This document shows positions 8,038-16,900 of a DNA stretch of 33,625 nucleotides, piece after piece. The notes under the pieces were generated by a model that saw only the letters and a list, made by a program, of their open reading frames with translations, was not told the DNA's origin and made no database searches. Source of the DNA: Pseudomonas kitaguniensis. Lineage in GTDB: Bacteria > Pseudomonadota > Gammaproteobacteria > Pseudomonadales > Pseudomonadaceae. The DNA is taken from the NCBI RefSeq assembly GCF_009296165.1, contig NZ_VUAZ01000186.1:1-33625 (forward strand), given 5' to 3'. Made by a program: the position numbers and the translations under genes. Position 1 is the stretch's first letter, and each line of letters opens with the position of its first letter.

Positions 8038-8880
8038 ATGAACTCACAAACGTTGTTCCCGCGTATCGGTAAGGTCATCGCCAATACAGGCAAACGTAAC
8101 TTCTCGCGACTGTTGCACGATTTAATACTGACCAAATTGCCCGTGGACGCTACGCACATTACTCAACTTCGGGTAAAGAGCAGCGCGCTGTCGTCCGAGG
8201 GGGCGAACGATGCCAGTGTTGAGTGGGTAAGTCCGGCCTGCATGGATTCATTGATCGGGTCCAACTTCATGAAAACTCCGCCATTGCTCGTTGACGCTGA
8301 TGAGCGCGCCATTCATCGCCGCCTCACCGACTTCTCGTCCGATGTGCCTGACCGTCGCCCGGTAGAGTTCAATTCCCAGTTGCACCTGACCTCGCGTAAA
8401 GACGAATACTGCTACATTATTTCGGTTTATCGCGAACAACAGGCGAACGATTTCTCCGCACAAGAGCAGCTAATGCTTAAGGATTTCTCGTCCCTGCTGC
8501 TGCCGTTGGTAGAGAAACACATTAATGCGATAAGTCCACAGACGCGGATCAATAAAAATCTTCCGGCTGACCTGCTTGTCCCGGAAAACCGGGACATCCA
8601 TACCCTCAGGCAACGCTTTGAAGACCGCCTGGCGCAATCGGGCCTGCACCTGTCCACGCGTGAAAAACAAATCTGCACAGGCCTTCTGTCGGGGCGCACT
8701 GCACCCGAGCTGGCTGAAGCGCTTTCGCTGAAGGTCAATACCGTCGAGAGTTACCTCAAGCGCGCGGTGATAAAAATGGGCATCAGTGGTCGGCATTCAC
8801 TGATTCGCTGGATGCACGCGGCACCCGGCACTCCTTCACTGATGACGGCCTCAGCGCAACCTGATCGCCGCGTTCACTGA
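8038..8880 (+). CDS. LuxR-type (GerE helix-turn-helix) transcriptional regulator
   Basis: The C-terminal DNA-binding domain is a clear LuxR/GerE helix-turn-helix, about residues 205-262: LSTREKQICTGLLSG, then TAPELAEALSLKVNTVESYLKR and KMGISGRHSLIRWM. The N-terminal 195 residues match no domain I can name by eye; they lack the acyl-homoserine-lactone pocket signature and a phospho-receiver, and could be a degenerate GAF-like sensor. Three starts are possible: GTG 8029, ATG 8035 and ATG 8038. GGTGA at 8028-8032 is best placed for 8038. Pseudomonas lipopeptide clusters are commonly flanked by regulators of this DNA-binding class, so control of the NRPS-macAB unit or of dat is plausible, though the lipopeptide regulators usually lie beside the first NRPS gene. 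It could equally belong to the hydroxylase block. Confidence 0.88.
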   Translation: MNSQTLFPRIGKVIANTGKRNFSRLLHDLILTKLPVDATHITQLRVKSSALSSEGANDASVEWVSPACMDSLIGSNFMKTPPLLVDADERAIHRRLTDFSSDVPDRRPVEFNSQLHLTSRKDEYCYIISVYREQQANDFSAQEQLMLKDFSSLLLPLVEKHINAISPQTRINKNLPADLLVPENRDIHTLRQRFEDRLAQSGLHLSTREKQICTGLLSGRTAPELAEALSLKVNTVESYLKRAVIKMGISGRHSLIRWMHAAPGTPSLMTASAQPDRRVH

Positions 8881-9267
8881 AATAAAGCCCGTTTCGTTTA
8901 CACCTGACAATGAGGCAGAACGTGCTCGCGTATGCCTCATTACCCTGCGGCTGATTTTGCATCAGCAACACTAAGCGATCGTTGACCCGCTTTTTATATT
9001 CAAACTTTCATGCGTATGGCCTGGCAGCGGTCATATTTATCAGCCGTTAAAAAAAAACGCCTAAAGACATAGATTTCAGGGACATCCCACGCCTGAATAC
9101 ATGGCGATCAAGACCTCCTTCCTACACACTTTAAAACACGCGTAAACGTTGGCCCTGCGGCTTAACTACCGGCTAATTAACACGCTGGCCGGTTATGCGT
9201 TTACACGCTCCCGTGGTTTTGTTTCATCAACTATCCAGCGCTGTTCTTTCCCACAGCCGATGAGTGC
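8881..9267 (+). other. Gene-free gap before dat, with a hairpin and a spaced inverted repeat
   Basis: No coding sequence is credible here. Shortly after the LuxR stop, AATGAGGCA (8909-8917) pairs with TGCCTCATT (8933-8941), with a further three-base ACG/CGT pairing inside. It could end the LuxR transcript but lacks a T run. GTAAACG (9142-9148) and CGTTTAC (9198-9204) form a widely spaced inverted repeat upstream of dat, a possible operator. The region is AT-rich compared with the flanking NRPS and dat. Confidence 0.4.
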
Positions 9268-10614
9268 ATGAATATGGAAGAGTTAAGTTATCTGAAAAAA
9301 ATCGAGTCGAATGCGCGCAGCTATGCGGCGACATTCCAACGGCTGTTCGTCAGCGGCAAAGGCGTGTGGGTCAAGGATGCCCAGGGCAAGGAATACCTCG
9401 ACTGCCTGGCCAACGCCGGCACCCTGGCGCTGGGGCACAACCCGCCCGCGGTGAAAGCCGCCGTAATGGACTTTCTCGGCAGCGACCAACTGCAACAAGC
9501 CCTGGACCTGGCCACACCGGCCAAGCATGCGTTTGTGCAGGAACTGTTCTCCCAACTGCCGGCCAACATGCGCGACTCGAGCAAAATCCTGTTCTGCGGC
9601 CCAAGTGGTTCGGACGCCGTCGAAGCTGCAATAAAGCTCGCCCGGCATTACACCAAGCGCTCAACACTGATGGCCTTTCATGGCGGTTACCATGGCATGA
9701 CGGCCGGCGCGTTGTCGGCGATGGGTAACCTCGGCCCCAAAAGCATCAATAACGTCACCACGCAGAACACCCACTTCCTGCCGTTCCCTTATCGCTTCCG
9801 CTGCCCTTTCGGCACCGACGGCAAGCAAACCGACCAACTCTCGATTGATTACATTCGCACCGTGCTGTCGGACCCGGAAGGCGGCGTCACGCGCCCGGCC
9901 GCAGTGCTCGTCGAAGTGGTGCAGGGTGAAGGCGGTTGCATTCCGGCCTCGGCCCAATGGCTGCGCGGGCTGCGAGAAATTACCCGCGAGCTGGACATTG
10001 TGCTGATCGTTGATGAGGTGCAGACCGGCCTGGGCCGTACCGGTAGCACCTTTGCCATCGAGCACGCGGGCATCACGCCCGACATTCTGGTGCTGTCCAA
10101 GGCGATTGGCGGCGGTTACCCGCTGTCGGTGATTGTCTACGCCGAGCACCTCGACACTTGGGGGCCGGGCATGCATGCCGGCACGTTCCGCGGTAATCAG
10201 ATCGCCATGGTCGCCGGTCGCGCGACCATGCGGCATATCCAGCAACACCAACTGGTTGAGCACGCTGCCGAGCGCGGCGAACAATTGAGCAATGGTTTGC
10301 GCGACATTGCCCTGCGTTATGAGCAGATCGGCGACGTACGTGGTCGCGGCCTGATGCTGGGTGTCGAGATCACCAAGCCGGGCGCCGAGGACCGACCGGG
10401 CCAAGGCGACGGTGCGCTGGCCCGGGCGATCAAGCTCAATTGCTTCGACAATGGCCTGATTATCGAAACCGGTGGCCGCCACAGCTCGGTCTTGCGCTTC
10501 CTGCCTGCGCTGACCATCAGCGCAGCCGAGGTCGGCAGCGTACTTGAACGTTTTGAAGATGCGATCAGCGCGGCAACTGAAAACCGCCTGCACGTCGTCG
10601 GCCAATCGGCCTGA
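9268..10614 (+). CDS. dat: L-2,4-diaminobutyrate:2-oxoglutarate aminotransferase
   Basis: A 448-residue class-III PLP aminotransferase, best matched to the diaminobutyrate aminotransferases (Dat/PvdH/EctB) that make L-2,4-diaminobutyrate (Dab) from aspartate semialdehyde and glutamate. The PLP lysine is K278 in ILVLSKAIGGGYPLS, and the pyridine-nitrogen aspartate is D249 in IVDEVQTGLGRTG. FCGPSGSDAVEAAIKLAR and the FHGGYHGMTAGALS motif are typical of this subgroup. ATG 9268 is used, but GATGAG (9259-9264) is better spaced for the ATG at 9274. It is convergent with macB across a terminator. The NRPS has a module with a Dab code (fifth A domain in the window), so this enzyme most likely feeds that module. 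Pyoverdine producers carry a paralogue (pvdH) elsewhere, so it may be a cluster-dedicated copy. Ornithine- or GABA-type activity cannot be excluded. Confidence 0.87.
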   Translation: MNMEELSYLKKIESNARSYAATFQRLFVSGKGVWVKDAQGKEYLDCLANAGTLALGHNPPAVKAAVMDFLGSDQLQQALDLATPAKHAFVQELFSQLPANMRDSSKILFCGPSGSDAVEAAIKLARHYTKRSTLMAFHGGYHGMTAGALSAMGNLGPKSINNVTTQNTHFLPFPYRFRCPFGTDGKQTDQLSIDYIRTVLSDPEGGVTRPAAVLVEVVQGEGGCIPASAQWLRGLREITRELDIVLIVDEVQTGLGRTGSTFAIEHAGITPDILVLSKAIGGGYPLSVIVYAEHLDTWGPGMHAGTFRGNQIAMVAGRATMRHIQQHQLVEHAAERGEQLSNGLRDIALRYEQIGDVRGRGLMLGVEITKPGAEDRPGQGDGALARAIKLNCFDNGLIIETGGRHSSVLRFLPALTISAAEVGSVLERFEDAISAATENRLHVVGQSA

Positions 10615-10625
10615 GCCAACGCCAC

Positions 10626-10664
10626 AAAAAAGCCCGCCACCGGTCACGGTTGGCGGGCTTTTTT
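10626..10664. terminator. Bidirectional Rho-independent terminator between dat and macB
   Basis: The stem GCCCGCCA/TGGCGGGC (10632-10639 with 10651-10658) is extended by CCG/CGG inside with one bulged T and a GTCA loop. It is preceded by a run of A and followed by six T, so it works in both directions. It begins 12 bases after the dat stop and ends 9 bases before the macB stop codon, serving the two convergent genes. Confidence 0.93.
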
Positions 10665-10672
10665 ACGCCGCC

Positions 10673-12631
10673 TCAGTCGCGGGCAAGCGCTTCAATCGGG
10701 TCCAGCCGCGCCGCATTACGTGCCGGCACAAATCCGAAGATAATGCCGATCAGGCTTGAACACACAAACGCGGTAATAATAGACTCCAGCGAAAACACCA
10801 TCTGCCATTCCTTGATCAGCAGCGAAAACACAAAGCCGATACCGAATGACAATGAAATACCGATAACCCCGCCGATCAGGCAGACCATCACCGCCTCCAC
10901 CAAAAACTGTTGGCGAATATCTGACTGACGTGCGCCCACGGCCATGCGGATACCAATTTCGCGGGTGCGTTCGGTCACCGATACCAGCATGATATTCATC
11001 ACGCCGATGCCGCCCACCACCAGCGAAATCAACGCGATCAGCGACAGCAGCAAGGCCAGCGACTGGCTGGTTTTCTGCACGGTTTGCATAATGCTGTCGA
11101 GGTTGTAGGTGAAGAAGTCCTTGGTGCCGTGGCGCTGCTCCATCAGTTTGACCACGTTGTCTTCCACCACCTTGCTCGGCTGGCCGTCCTTGATGCGCAC
11201 GGTGATGCTGTCCAGGTAACGCTGGCCCAACAGCCGGCCCGCCGCGGTTTCGTAAGGCACCCACACATTCAGCGCCTTGCTGGTGTTGAAGATGTTTTTG
11301 TTGTCTGCCGCCACGCCAATCACCGTGCAGGGCAAGTTACCCACCAGGATTATTTGGCCGAGGGCGTCAACGTTCGGCCCGAACAAACGGTTACGCGTGT
11401 TGTGATCGATCACAACCACCTGCGCCTGGCGGGTGTCGTCATCCTGGCTGAAGGTGATGCCTTCGGCCAACTTGATCCCGCGCACCTGGAACGAGCTCGC
11501 GCTGACCCCGTTGACCGTCGCGTCGACGTCGATATTGCCAAAGCGCAGCAACAGGTTGCGCCCGGCGTTGGGGGTGGCGCTGTCGATGTAATGCAATTGG
11601 CTCAGCGCCGTGACATCCGCCAACACCAGCGTTTCGATGGCCGAGGCATGGCTGTCGCCAAAATCGGTGCCGGGGTAAATGTCGATGGTGTTACTGCCAA
11701 TCGCCTGAATGTCACTCAGCACGTAGCGCTTGGCGCCCTCGCCAATCGCCACGATCGACACCACCGAGGTGATGCCGATGACAATACCGAGCATGGTCAA
11801 CAACGTGCGCATGCGGTGTGAAATCAACGCGACCCACGCCATCACAAACGCTTCCTTGAACAAGCCCAGGCTCGCCACCAGGCGGCGACCGGGTTTGGCC
11901 TTGGTCGCGGCGGCGTCGGGGGCTGCCAGCTCCACGCCGACGCGCTCATTGACACGGTCACTGAGCACCTCACCGTCACGCATTTCAATAATGCGCTCGG
12001 CGTTCGCGGCCACCTTGGGATCGTGGGTCACGATGATCACGGTGTGGCCGGCCGCGTGCAGCTCCAAGAGGATATTCATCACCTCTTTGCCACTGGCGGT
12101 GTCGAGGGCGCCGGTCGGTTCATCGGCCAGAATCACTTGCCCGCCATTCATCAACGCGCGCGCAATACTCACGCGTTGCTGTTGCCCGCCAGACAACTGG
12201 CTGGGGCGGTTGGCCAAGTGCGTCGCCAGCCCGAGCCGCGCCAGCAGTTCCTTGGCGCGGCTGTGGCGCTGGCCCTCGGGCACGCCTGCGTAGATCGCCG
12301 GCATCTCGACGTTGTGCATGGCGCTCAGGTGCGGCAGCAAGTGGTAGCGCTGGAAGATGAACCCGAAGTGGTCACGGCGCAGCTCTGCCAGTTCCTGGTC
12401 GCCCAAGTCGCGGGTTTCGCGGCCGCTGATGGTGTAACTGCCGTCGGTGGCGTAATCCAGGCAGCCAAGAATGTTCATCAGGGTCGACTTGCCGGACCCC
12501 GACGCGCCGGTGATGGCCACCATTTCCCCGGCGTTGATGGTCAGGTTGACATCCTTGAGGGCCATAAAGGCTTTTTCGCCCGCGATAAAACTACGGCTGA
12601 TGCCTTTGAGCTCCAACAGTGCTTGGGTCAT
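10673..12631 (-). CDS. macB: MacB-type ABC transporter (ATPase-permease fusion)
   Basis: A 652-residue inner-membrane exporter with an N-terminal ATPase fused to a permease, as in E. coli MacB (648). Walker A is TGASGSGKST (41-50), the ABC signature LSGGQQQR (146-153), Walker B VILADE (166-171) and the H-loop histidine about 203. The first transmembrane helix is near 280-300 (LLTMLGIVIGITSVVSIVAIG), then a large periplasmic domain, then three helices in the last 130 residues. It works as a tripartite pump with MacA and an outer-membrane channel, which is not in this window. It starts two bases after the macA stop, so it is co-transcribed. MacAB pairs downstream of the terminal NRPS are usual for Pseudomonas cyclic lipopeptides, so its cargo is most likely the lipopeptide. 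Confidence 0.95.
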   Translation of the reverse strand: MTQALLELKGISRSFIAGEKAFMALKDVNLTINAGEMVAITGASGSGKSTLMNILGCLDYATDGSYTISGRETRDLGDQELAELRRDHFGFIFQRYHLLPHLSAMHNVEMPAIYAGVPEGQRHSRAKELLARLGLATHLANRPSQLSGGQQQRVSIARALMNGGQVILADEPTGALDTASGKEVMNILLELHAAGHTVIIVTHDPKVAANAERIIEMRDGEVLSDRVNERVGVELAAPDAAATKAKPGRRLVASLGLFKEAFVMAWVALISHRMRTLLTMLGIVIGITSVVSIVAIGEGAKRYVLSDIQAIGSNTIDIYPGTDFGDSHASAIETLVLADVTALSQLHYIDSATPNAGRNLLLRFGNIDVDATVNGVSASSFQVRGIKLAEGITFSQDDDTRQAQVVVIDHNTRNRLFGPNVDALGQIILVGNLPCTVIGVAADNKNIFNTSKALNVWVPYETAAGRLLGQRYLDSITVRIKDGQPSKVVEDNVVKLMEQRHGTKDFFTYNLDSIMQTVQKTSQSLALLLSLIALISLVVGGIGVMNIMLVSVTERTREIGIRMAVGARQSDIRQQFLVEAVMVCLIGGVIGISLSFGIGFVFSLLIKEWQMVFSLESIITAFVCSSLIGIIFGFVPARNAARLDPIEALARD

Positions 12632-12633
12632 GA

Positions 12634-13785
12634 TCAGATCCCCGCCACGGCCGGCGTCGGATCACCGATCACCACCTTGTCACCTTCAGCCAGGCCGTCG
12701 TTGATCTGCGCCTTGACGTTGTTGTTGATGCCCACTTTAACGTTGCGGTCCTGCGCGTGGCCGGTCTCGTCGAGCACACGCACCACGTAGGAGCCGTCGG
12801 TATTGCGTTTGCCGAGTGCGGCCACCGGCACCAACAACACATCCTTGGCGGTATCGCGCACGATGCGCACTTGGGCGGTCATCGAAATACGCAGGCGGTG
12901 GTCCGGGTTGGGTACATCGAACAAGGCGTTGTAGAACACCGCCGTGTTGGTTTTGGGCGTACCCGCCGCCTGCGTGTCGAGGTAGTTCTGCGGCGCCGGT
13001 TCAGTGCCGCGCAGTTTGGCGTAATAACGCTTGTTGGCTTCGCCAAGAATGGTGAAGTACACCTCTTGGCCCGGCTGGATGTGGATCACGTCCGCTTCCG
13101 ATACCTGAGCCTTGACGGTCATGGTGTCCAGGTCCGCCAGTTTGAGCAGCACCGGTGCCAATTGCTCGGCGATCACAGTCTGGCCTTCCTGGGTAACGAT
13201 GCCCACTACGTCGCCATCGATCGGCGCAATAATGCGCGTGTAGCCGAGGTTGACCTTGGCGGTGTCGATCTGGATGCGTGCATTTTTCAGCTGGGCATCC
13301 AACGCGACCAGGTTGGCGTTTTGCACCAGGTAATTGGATTCAGCGGTTTCGAAATCCTGCTTGGAAATCGCCGCATCCGATTGCAGTTTGCTGTAGCGCT
13401 CCCACACCGATTTGGTCTGCGCCAGTTGCGCCGACGTGGCCTTGCGCTGCGCCTCCAGGTTTTCTTCGCTGACTTGGGCCTGACGCAAGGTGTTCTGCAG
13501 CACCAGTGGGTCGATTTCCGCCAGCCACTGGCCCTTCTTGACCTTATCGCCGAGCTTGACCTTCAGTGACTTCAATTGGCCCGAGACTTGCGCGCCCACG
13601 TCAACCTGCTTGACCCCTTGCAGAATCCCGGTGGCCAGCACCGAGTTTTCAATCTCGCCACGTTCCACCTTGGCGGTCAGGTACTGCGGCGGCTCAGCCG
13701 GCGCTTGCACGGAGTAGATAATCAGCCCTGCCACAACAACCAGACCCAGGCCCCAGACAATCTTGCGAAACTTTGGCTTTTCCAT
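12634..13785 (-). CDS. macA: MacA-type periplasmic adaptor (membrane fusion protein)
   Basis: A 383-residue membrane-fusion protein. An N-terminal membrane anchor (IVWGLGLVVVAGLIIYSV, about 9-26) precedes the first half of the lipoyl domain (VLATGILQGVKQVDVGAQVSG). An alpha-helical hairpin (about 95-180) is rich in Gln, Ala and Leu; then come the second lipoyl half (IIAPIDGDVVGIVTQEGQTV) and the beta-barrel and membrane-proximal domains. It bridges MacB to an outer-membrane TolC/OprM-type channel. It follows the NRPS stop by 122 bases and precedes macB by two. The start ATG has only a weak ribosome-binding sequence (GTGG). The order NRPS-macA-macB points to lipopeptide export and producer tolerance. 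Confidence 0.94.
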   Translation of the reverse strand: MEKPKFRKIVWGLGLVVVAGLIIYSVQAPAEPPQYLTAKVERGEIENSVLATGILQGVKQVDVGAQVSGQLKSLKVKLGDKVKKGQWLAEIDPLVLQNTLRQAQVSEENLEAQRKATSAQLAQTKSVWERYSKLQSDAAISKQDFETAESNYLVQNANLVALDAQLKNARIQIDTAKVNLGYTRIIAPIDGDVVGIVTQEGQTVIAEQLAPVLLKLADLDTMTVKAQVSEADVIHIQPGQEVYFTILGEANKRYYAKLRGTEPAPQNYLDTQAAGTPKTNTAVFYNALFDVPNPDHRLRISMTAQVRIVRDTAKDVLLVPVAALGKRNTDGSYVVRVLDETGHAQDRNVKVGINNNVKAQINDGLAEGDKVVIGDPTPAVAGI

Positions 13786-13907
13786 AGATGACCACTAATA
13801 CGTTGAAAGGTAGACCCGGCCAATCGCCGGGCTGCGCACTAAGCTGCGTGACGGTTCGCTTCAGATAAGGGCGCAAGCGCCTGTGCCGGCTCCCCCTTTG
13901 ACATGGT
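13786..13907 (-). other. NRPS-macA intergenic spacer with a small hairpin
   Basis: These 122 bases lie between the synthetase stop and macA. A compact inverted repeat, GGCGC-AA-GCGCC (13870-13881), is present but has no T run, so readthrough into macAB is expected. A 16-codon frame overlapping the NRPS stop (TCATGA) shows no sign of being a gene. No separate promoter for macA can be recognised with confidence. Confidence 0.35.
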
Positions 13908-16900
13908 TCATGACGTCACCTTGCCTGCCGGTACGGCCAAGCCGTCGTGCCACCACGACGCGAGGCTGTACACGTGCGGCGCCTTGAGCAGCGTGAAATG
14001 GTTGCCTGGGCCGTACCAGGTTTCCAAACCCTCTGCGTATTTGCCCCAGCCTTCGATCATGTCGGCTTGCTCGCGTTGATTGCCCTGCGCATCCAGGCTC
14101 GGATCATCGGCCAGCACCAGGCGCACCGGGCCGATGTAGTGCTGGCGTGGCCGGTAAACCGTGCGTAACGCCGCGCCGAAAGCGCGCGCCGGTCCGTACA
14201 TCACCTCCGGCGTCGAACGCGCCGACAGCATGCCCGCGCGCACCATTCCCGCGTGCAACGCCGCCAGTTGTTGCGCTTCGTTGAGGCTGACAAATGCTTG
14301 CCGGTCAATGCCCAGGGGTTTGCCTGCTGCCAGTTGCATGGTGTCGATCAACCGTTCCAGCACTTGCGTTGCGGTGTAGGGCTTGCCGACCACGCCATTG
14401 CCGCCGGGCGACTCGCTGTCGACCAAGGTCAACGACGCCACTTCACGCCCACGCGCCTGCAACTGCAGCGCCATTTCGAACGCCACCCAGCCGCCGAAGG
14501 AATGCCCCAACAGATGCACCGGGCCACTTGGGCAAACCTGCTCAAGCGCGACCAGATAGGCACTCGCCGCCGCTTCCACGCGGCTATGCGGCACCGCTTT
14601 GCCGTCCAGCCCGCGCGGTTGCAGGCCATGAATCGGCCAAGTCGGGCCGAAGGCATCGGTGAGGCCGATAAAACCGGTCACACTGTCGCCGGCGCCCGGC
14701 ACGCAGAACACCGGTGCACGCCCTGCCTGCCCACTTTGAATGGTTAACAGCGGTTGATACGGCGCATTAGTCGCAAGCACCGGTGCCTTGGCCAGCGCTG
14801 CGCCAATGGCTTGCCCGAGTGCCTGGATATGCGGCGCCTGCATCATGCTTTGGTGATCGCCCGGTACATCGATGCGCTGCAACAACGTGGCCGGAACCAC
14901 CTGATCCCAGCCCAACGTTGCGCTGCTGCGCGAGGCCTCGTCGGTACGCTGTTCGGCGGTAAATAAATGCACCGGTACGGTCAGCGGGCACACGGTGTAA
15001 TGCGCCTGCGCATGCCCATGCGCCACTTCACGGTCCAGGTACGCAAACAACGCCTCACGCGGCAGCGCCGCCAGTTGCGGTTGCAGCAACCGGGCGTCAC
15101 GGCAACGCTGCCACAGGCTGTCAAAGTCGAGTTGCGCCACCTCGCGTTCAAGTGTTGCCAGGGTGGCCGGCGCTTGCGGGTCCAACGGCGGCTGCGCGGC
15201 GCAGAACGCGCTGCACAGCTCCAACAGGTGCAGGCAGTGGGCGTTGGCCGCCGACCAGCGCGCCTTGCCTTGGTCGACCAGACGCGGCACATGGGTGTCG
15301 ATCAGCCCGATGAACTCAACCGCCTCGTCCATGCCGAGCAACTGCGCGGCGATCTCATAGGCCAGTACGCCGCCGAACGACCAGCCGGCCACGCGGTACG
15401 GCCCGTGCGGCTGAACCGAGCGCATCAGTGCGATATGCCGCGTCGCCAGGCACTCCATGCTGCGCAGTTGCGGTTCACCCCACGCCAGCCCCGGCAAGCC
15501 ATACACCGGAATCTGCGCGTCGATGTGTTGCGCCAACGCCGGGAAATACACGTCGAGCCCGCTGAACTCATGCACCAGGAACAGTGGGGTTTGACTGCCG
15601 CCACGGCGCACCGTGACCAGCCCATCGTGCTGCGGCTGTGGCGCCTGCGTGCGCAGGCGCAGCATCGCCGCCATCGACGCGACACTGGCGTGCTGGAAGC
15701 ACTCCGCCAACGTCACCTGAACATTCGCCTGCGCCAGTTGGCTGACCAGACGAATCGCCAGCAAGGAATGCCCGCCCATTTCAAAGAAATTGTCGTGGCG
15801 CCCTACCCGCACCAGCTTCAAGACCTCGGCCCAGCACGCAGCGAGGGTTTCTTCCAGCGCATCCGCTGGCGCCTCGTAGTCGCGGCTGAGCACCGCCTGT
15901 TCAGGGGCCGGCAAGGCTTTGCGGTCGAGCTTGCCGTTCGGCGTGACCGGCAGCGTGTCCAGGTGCACAAAGGCACTCGGCAGCATGTACTCCGGCAGGT
16001 GGGTCAACAGCTCTTCGCGCAGTTGCTCAAGCGTGCCCGTCGTACCACACAGGTACGCCACCAACTGCTTGCCGCTGACCTGCCCGGCGCTGTCGTCGCG
16101 CGCCATTACCACCGCCGCACGCACGCCTTCGCAGGCCAGCAGCGCACTTTCGACTTCGCCCAGCTCGATGCGGAACCCACGGATTTTCACCTGATCATCG
16201 TTACGCCCGAGGTATTCCAGGCTGCCATCCACCAGCCAGCGGCCGAGGTCGCCGGTTTTATACAAGCGGCCCACGCCGTCGCTGAACGGGTCACTCAGAA
16301 AACGCTCGCTGCTTAAGTGCGGTTGATTGAGGTAGCCACGCGCAACACCGACACCGGCGAGGTGAATTTCGCCCGTCACGCCCACCCCGGTCGGGTTGCC
16401 GTGCGCATCCAGCACGTACGCACGCATGTTGGCAATCGGCTTGCCGATCTTGCGTGGCTGCGGGTTGGCGGCGAACACTTCAGTGGCGGTGGCAATAATC
16501 GTCGCTTCGGTCGGGCCGTAGGTATTCAGCAAGCGCGGCGTATGCCCGCTGCGCAGGAACCAATGCTGCACCGCGTCCGGGCTCAGCTCCTCGCCACCCA
16601 CCACAATCATGCGCACCGAGGCCGGGATTGCGGCGTCGCGGTCTTGCGCCAGGCCCTGCCAGAAACGCGTGGGCAGGCTGATGATCGACAAGCGTGCTTG
16701 CGCCGCCAATGCCCAGAAGTGCGCGGCATCGGTCAACCAGGCGGCACTGCGCAGCACCAGGGTGGCGCCACAGGTCAGCGCGCCGAAAATTTCCTCAATC
16801 GACGCGTCGAAGTTGATCGTCGCAAATTGCAGCGTGCGATCACCAGCGGTCAGCCCGGTCAAGTCGCGAATCGCCTGGATCTCGTTGCACAGCCCGGCAT

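Noticed and set aside
8909..8941. Hairpin after the LuxR gene as a Rho-independent terminator
   Set aside because: The stem is good but there is no T run after it, so it is kept only as a hairpin in the gap description.
13860..13913. A 16-codon frame overlapping the NRPS stop (TCATGA)
   Set aside because: No ribosome-binding site of its own and no resemblance to a known peptide; chance overlap is sufficient.
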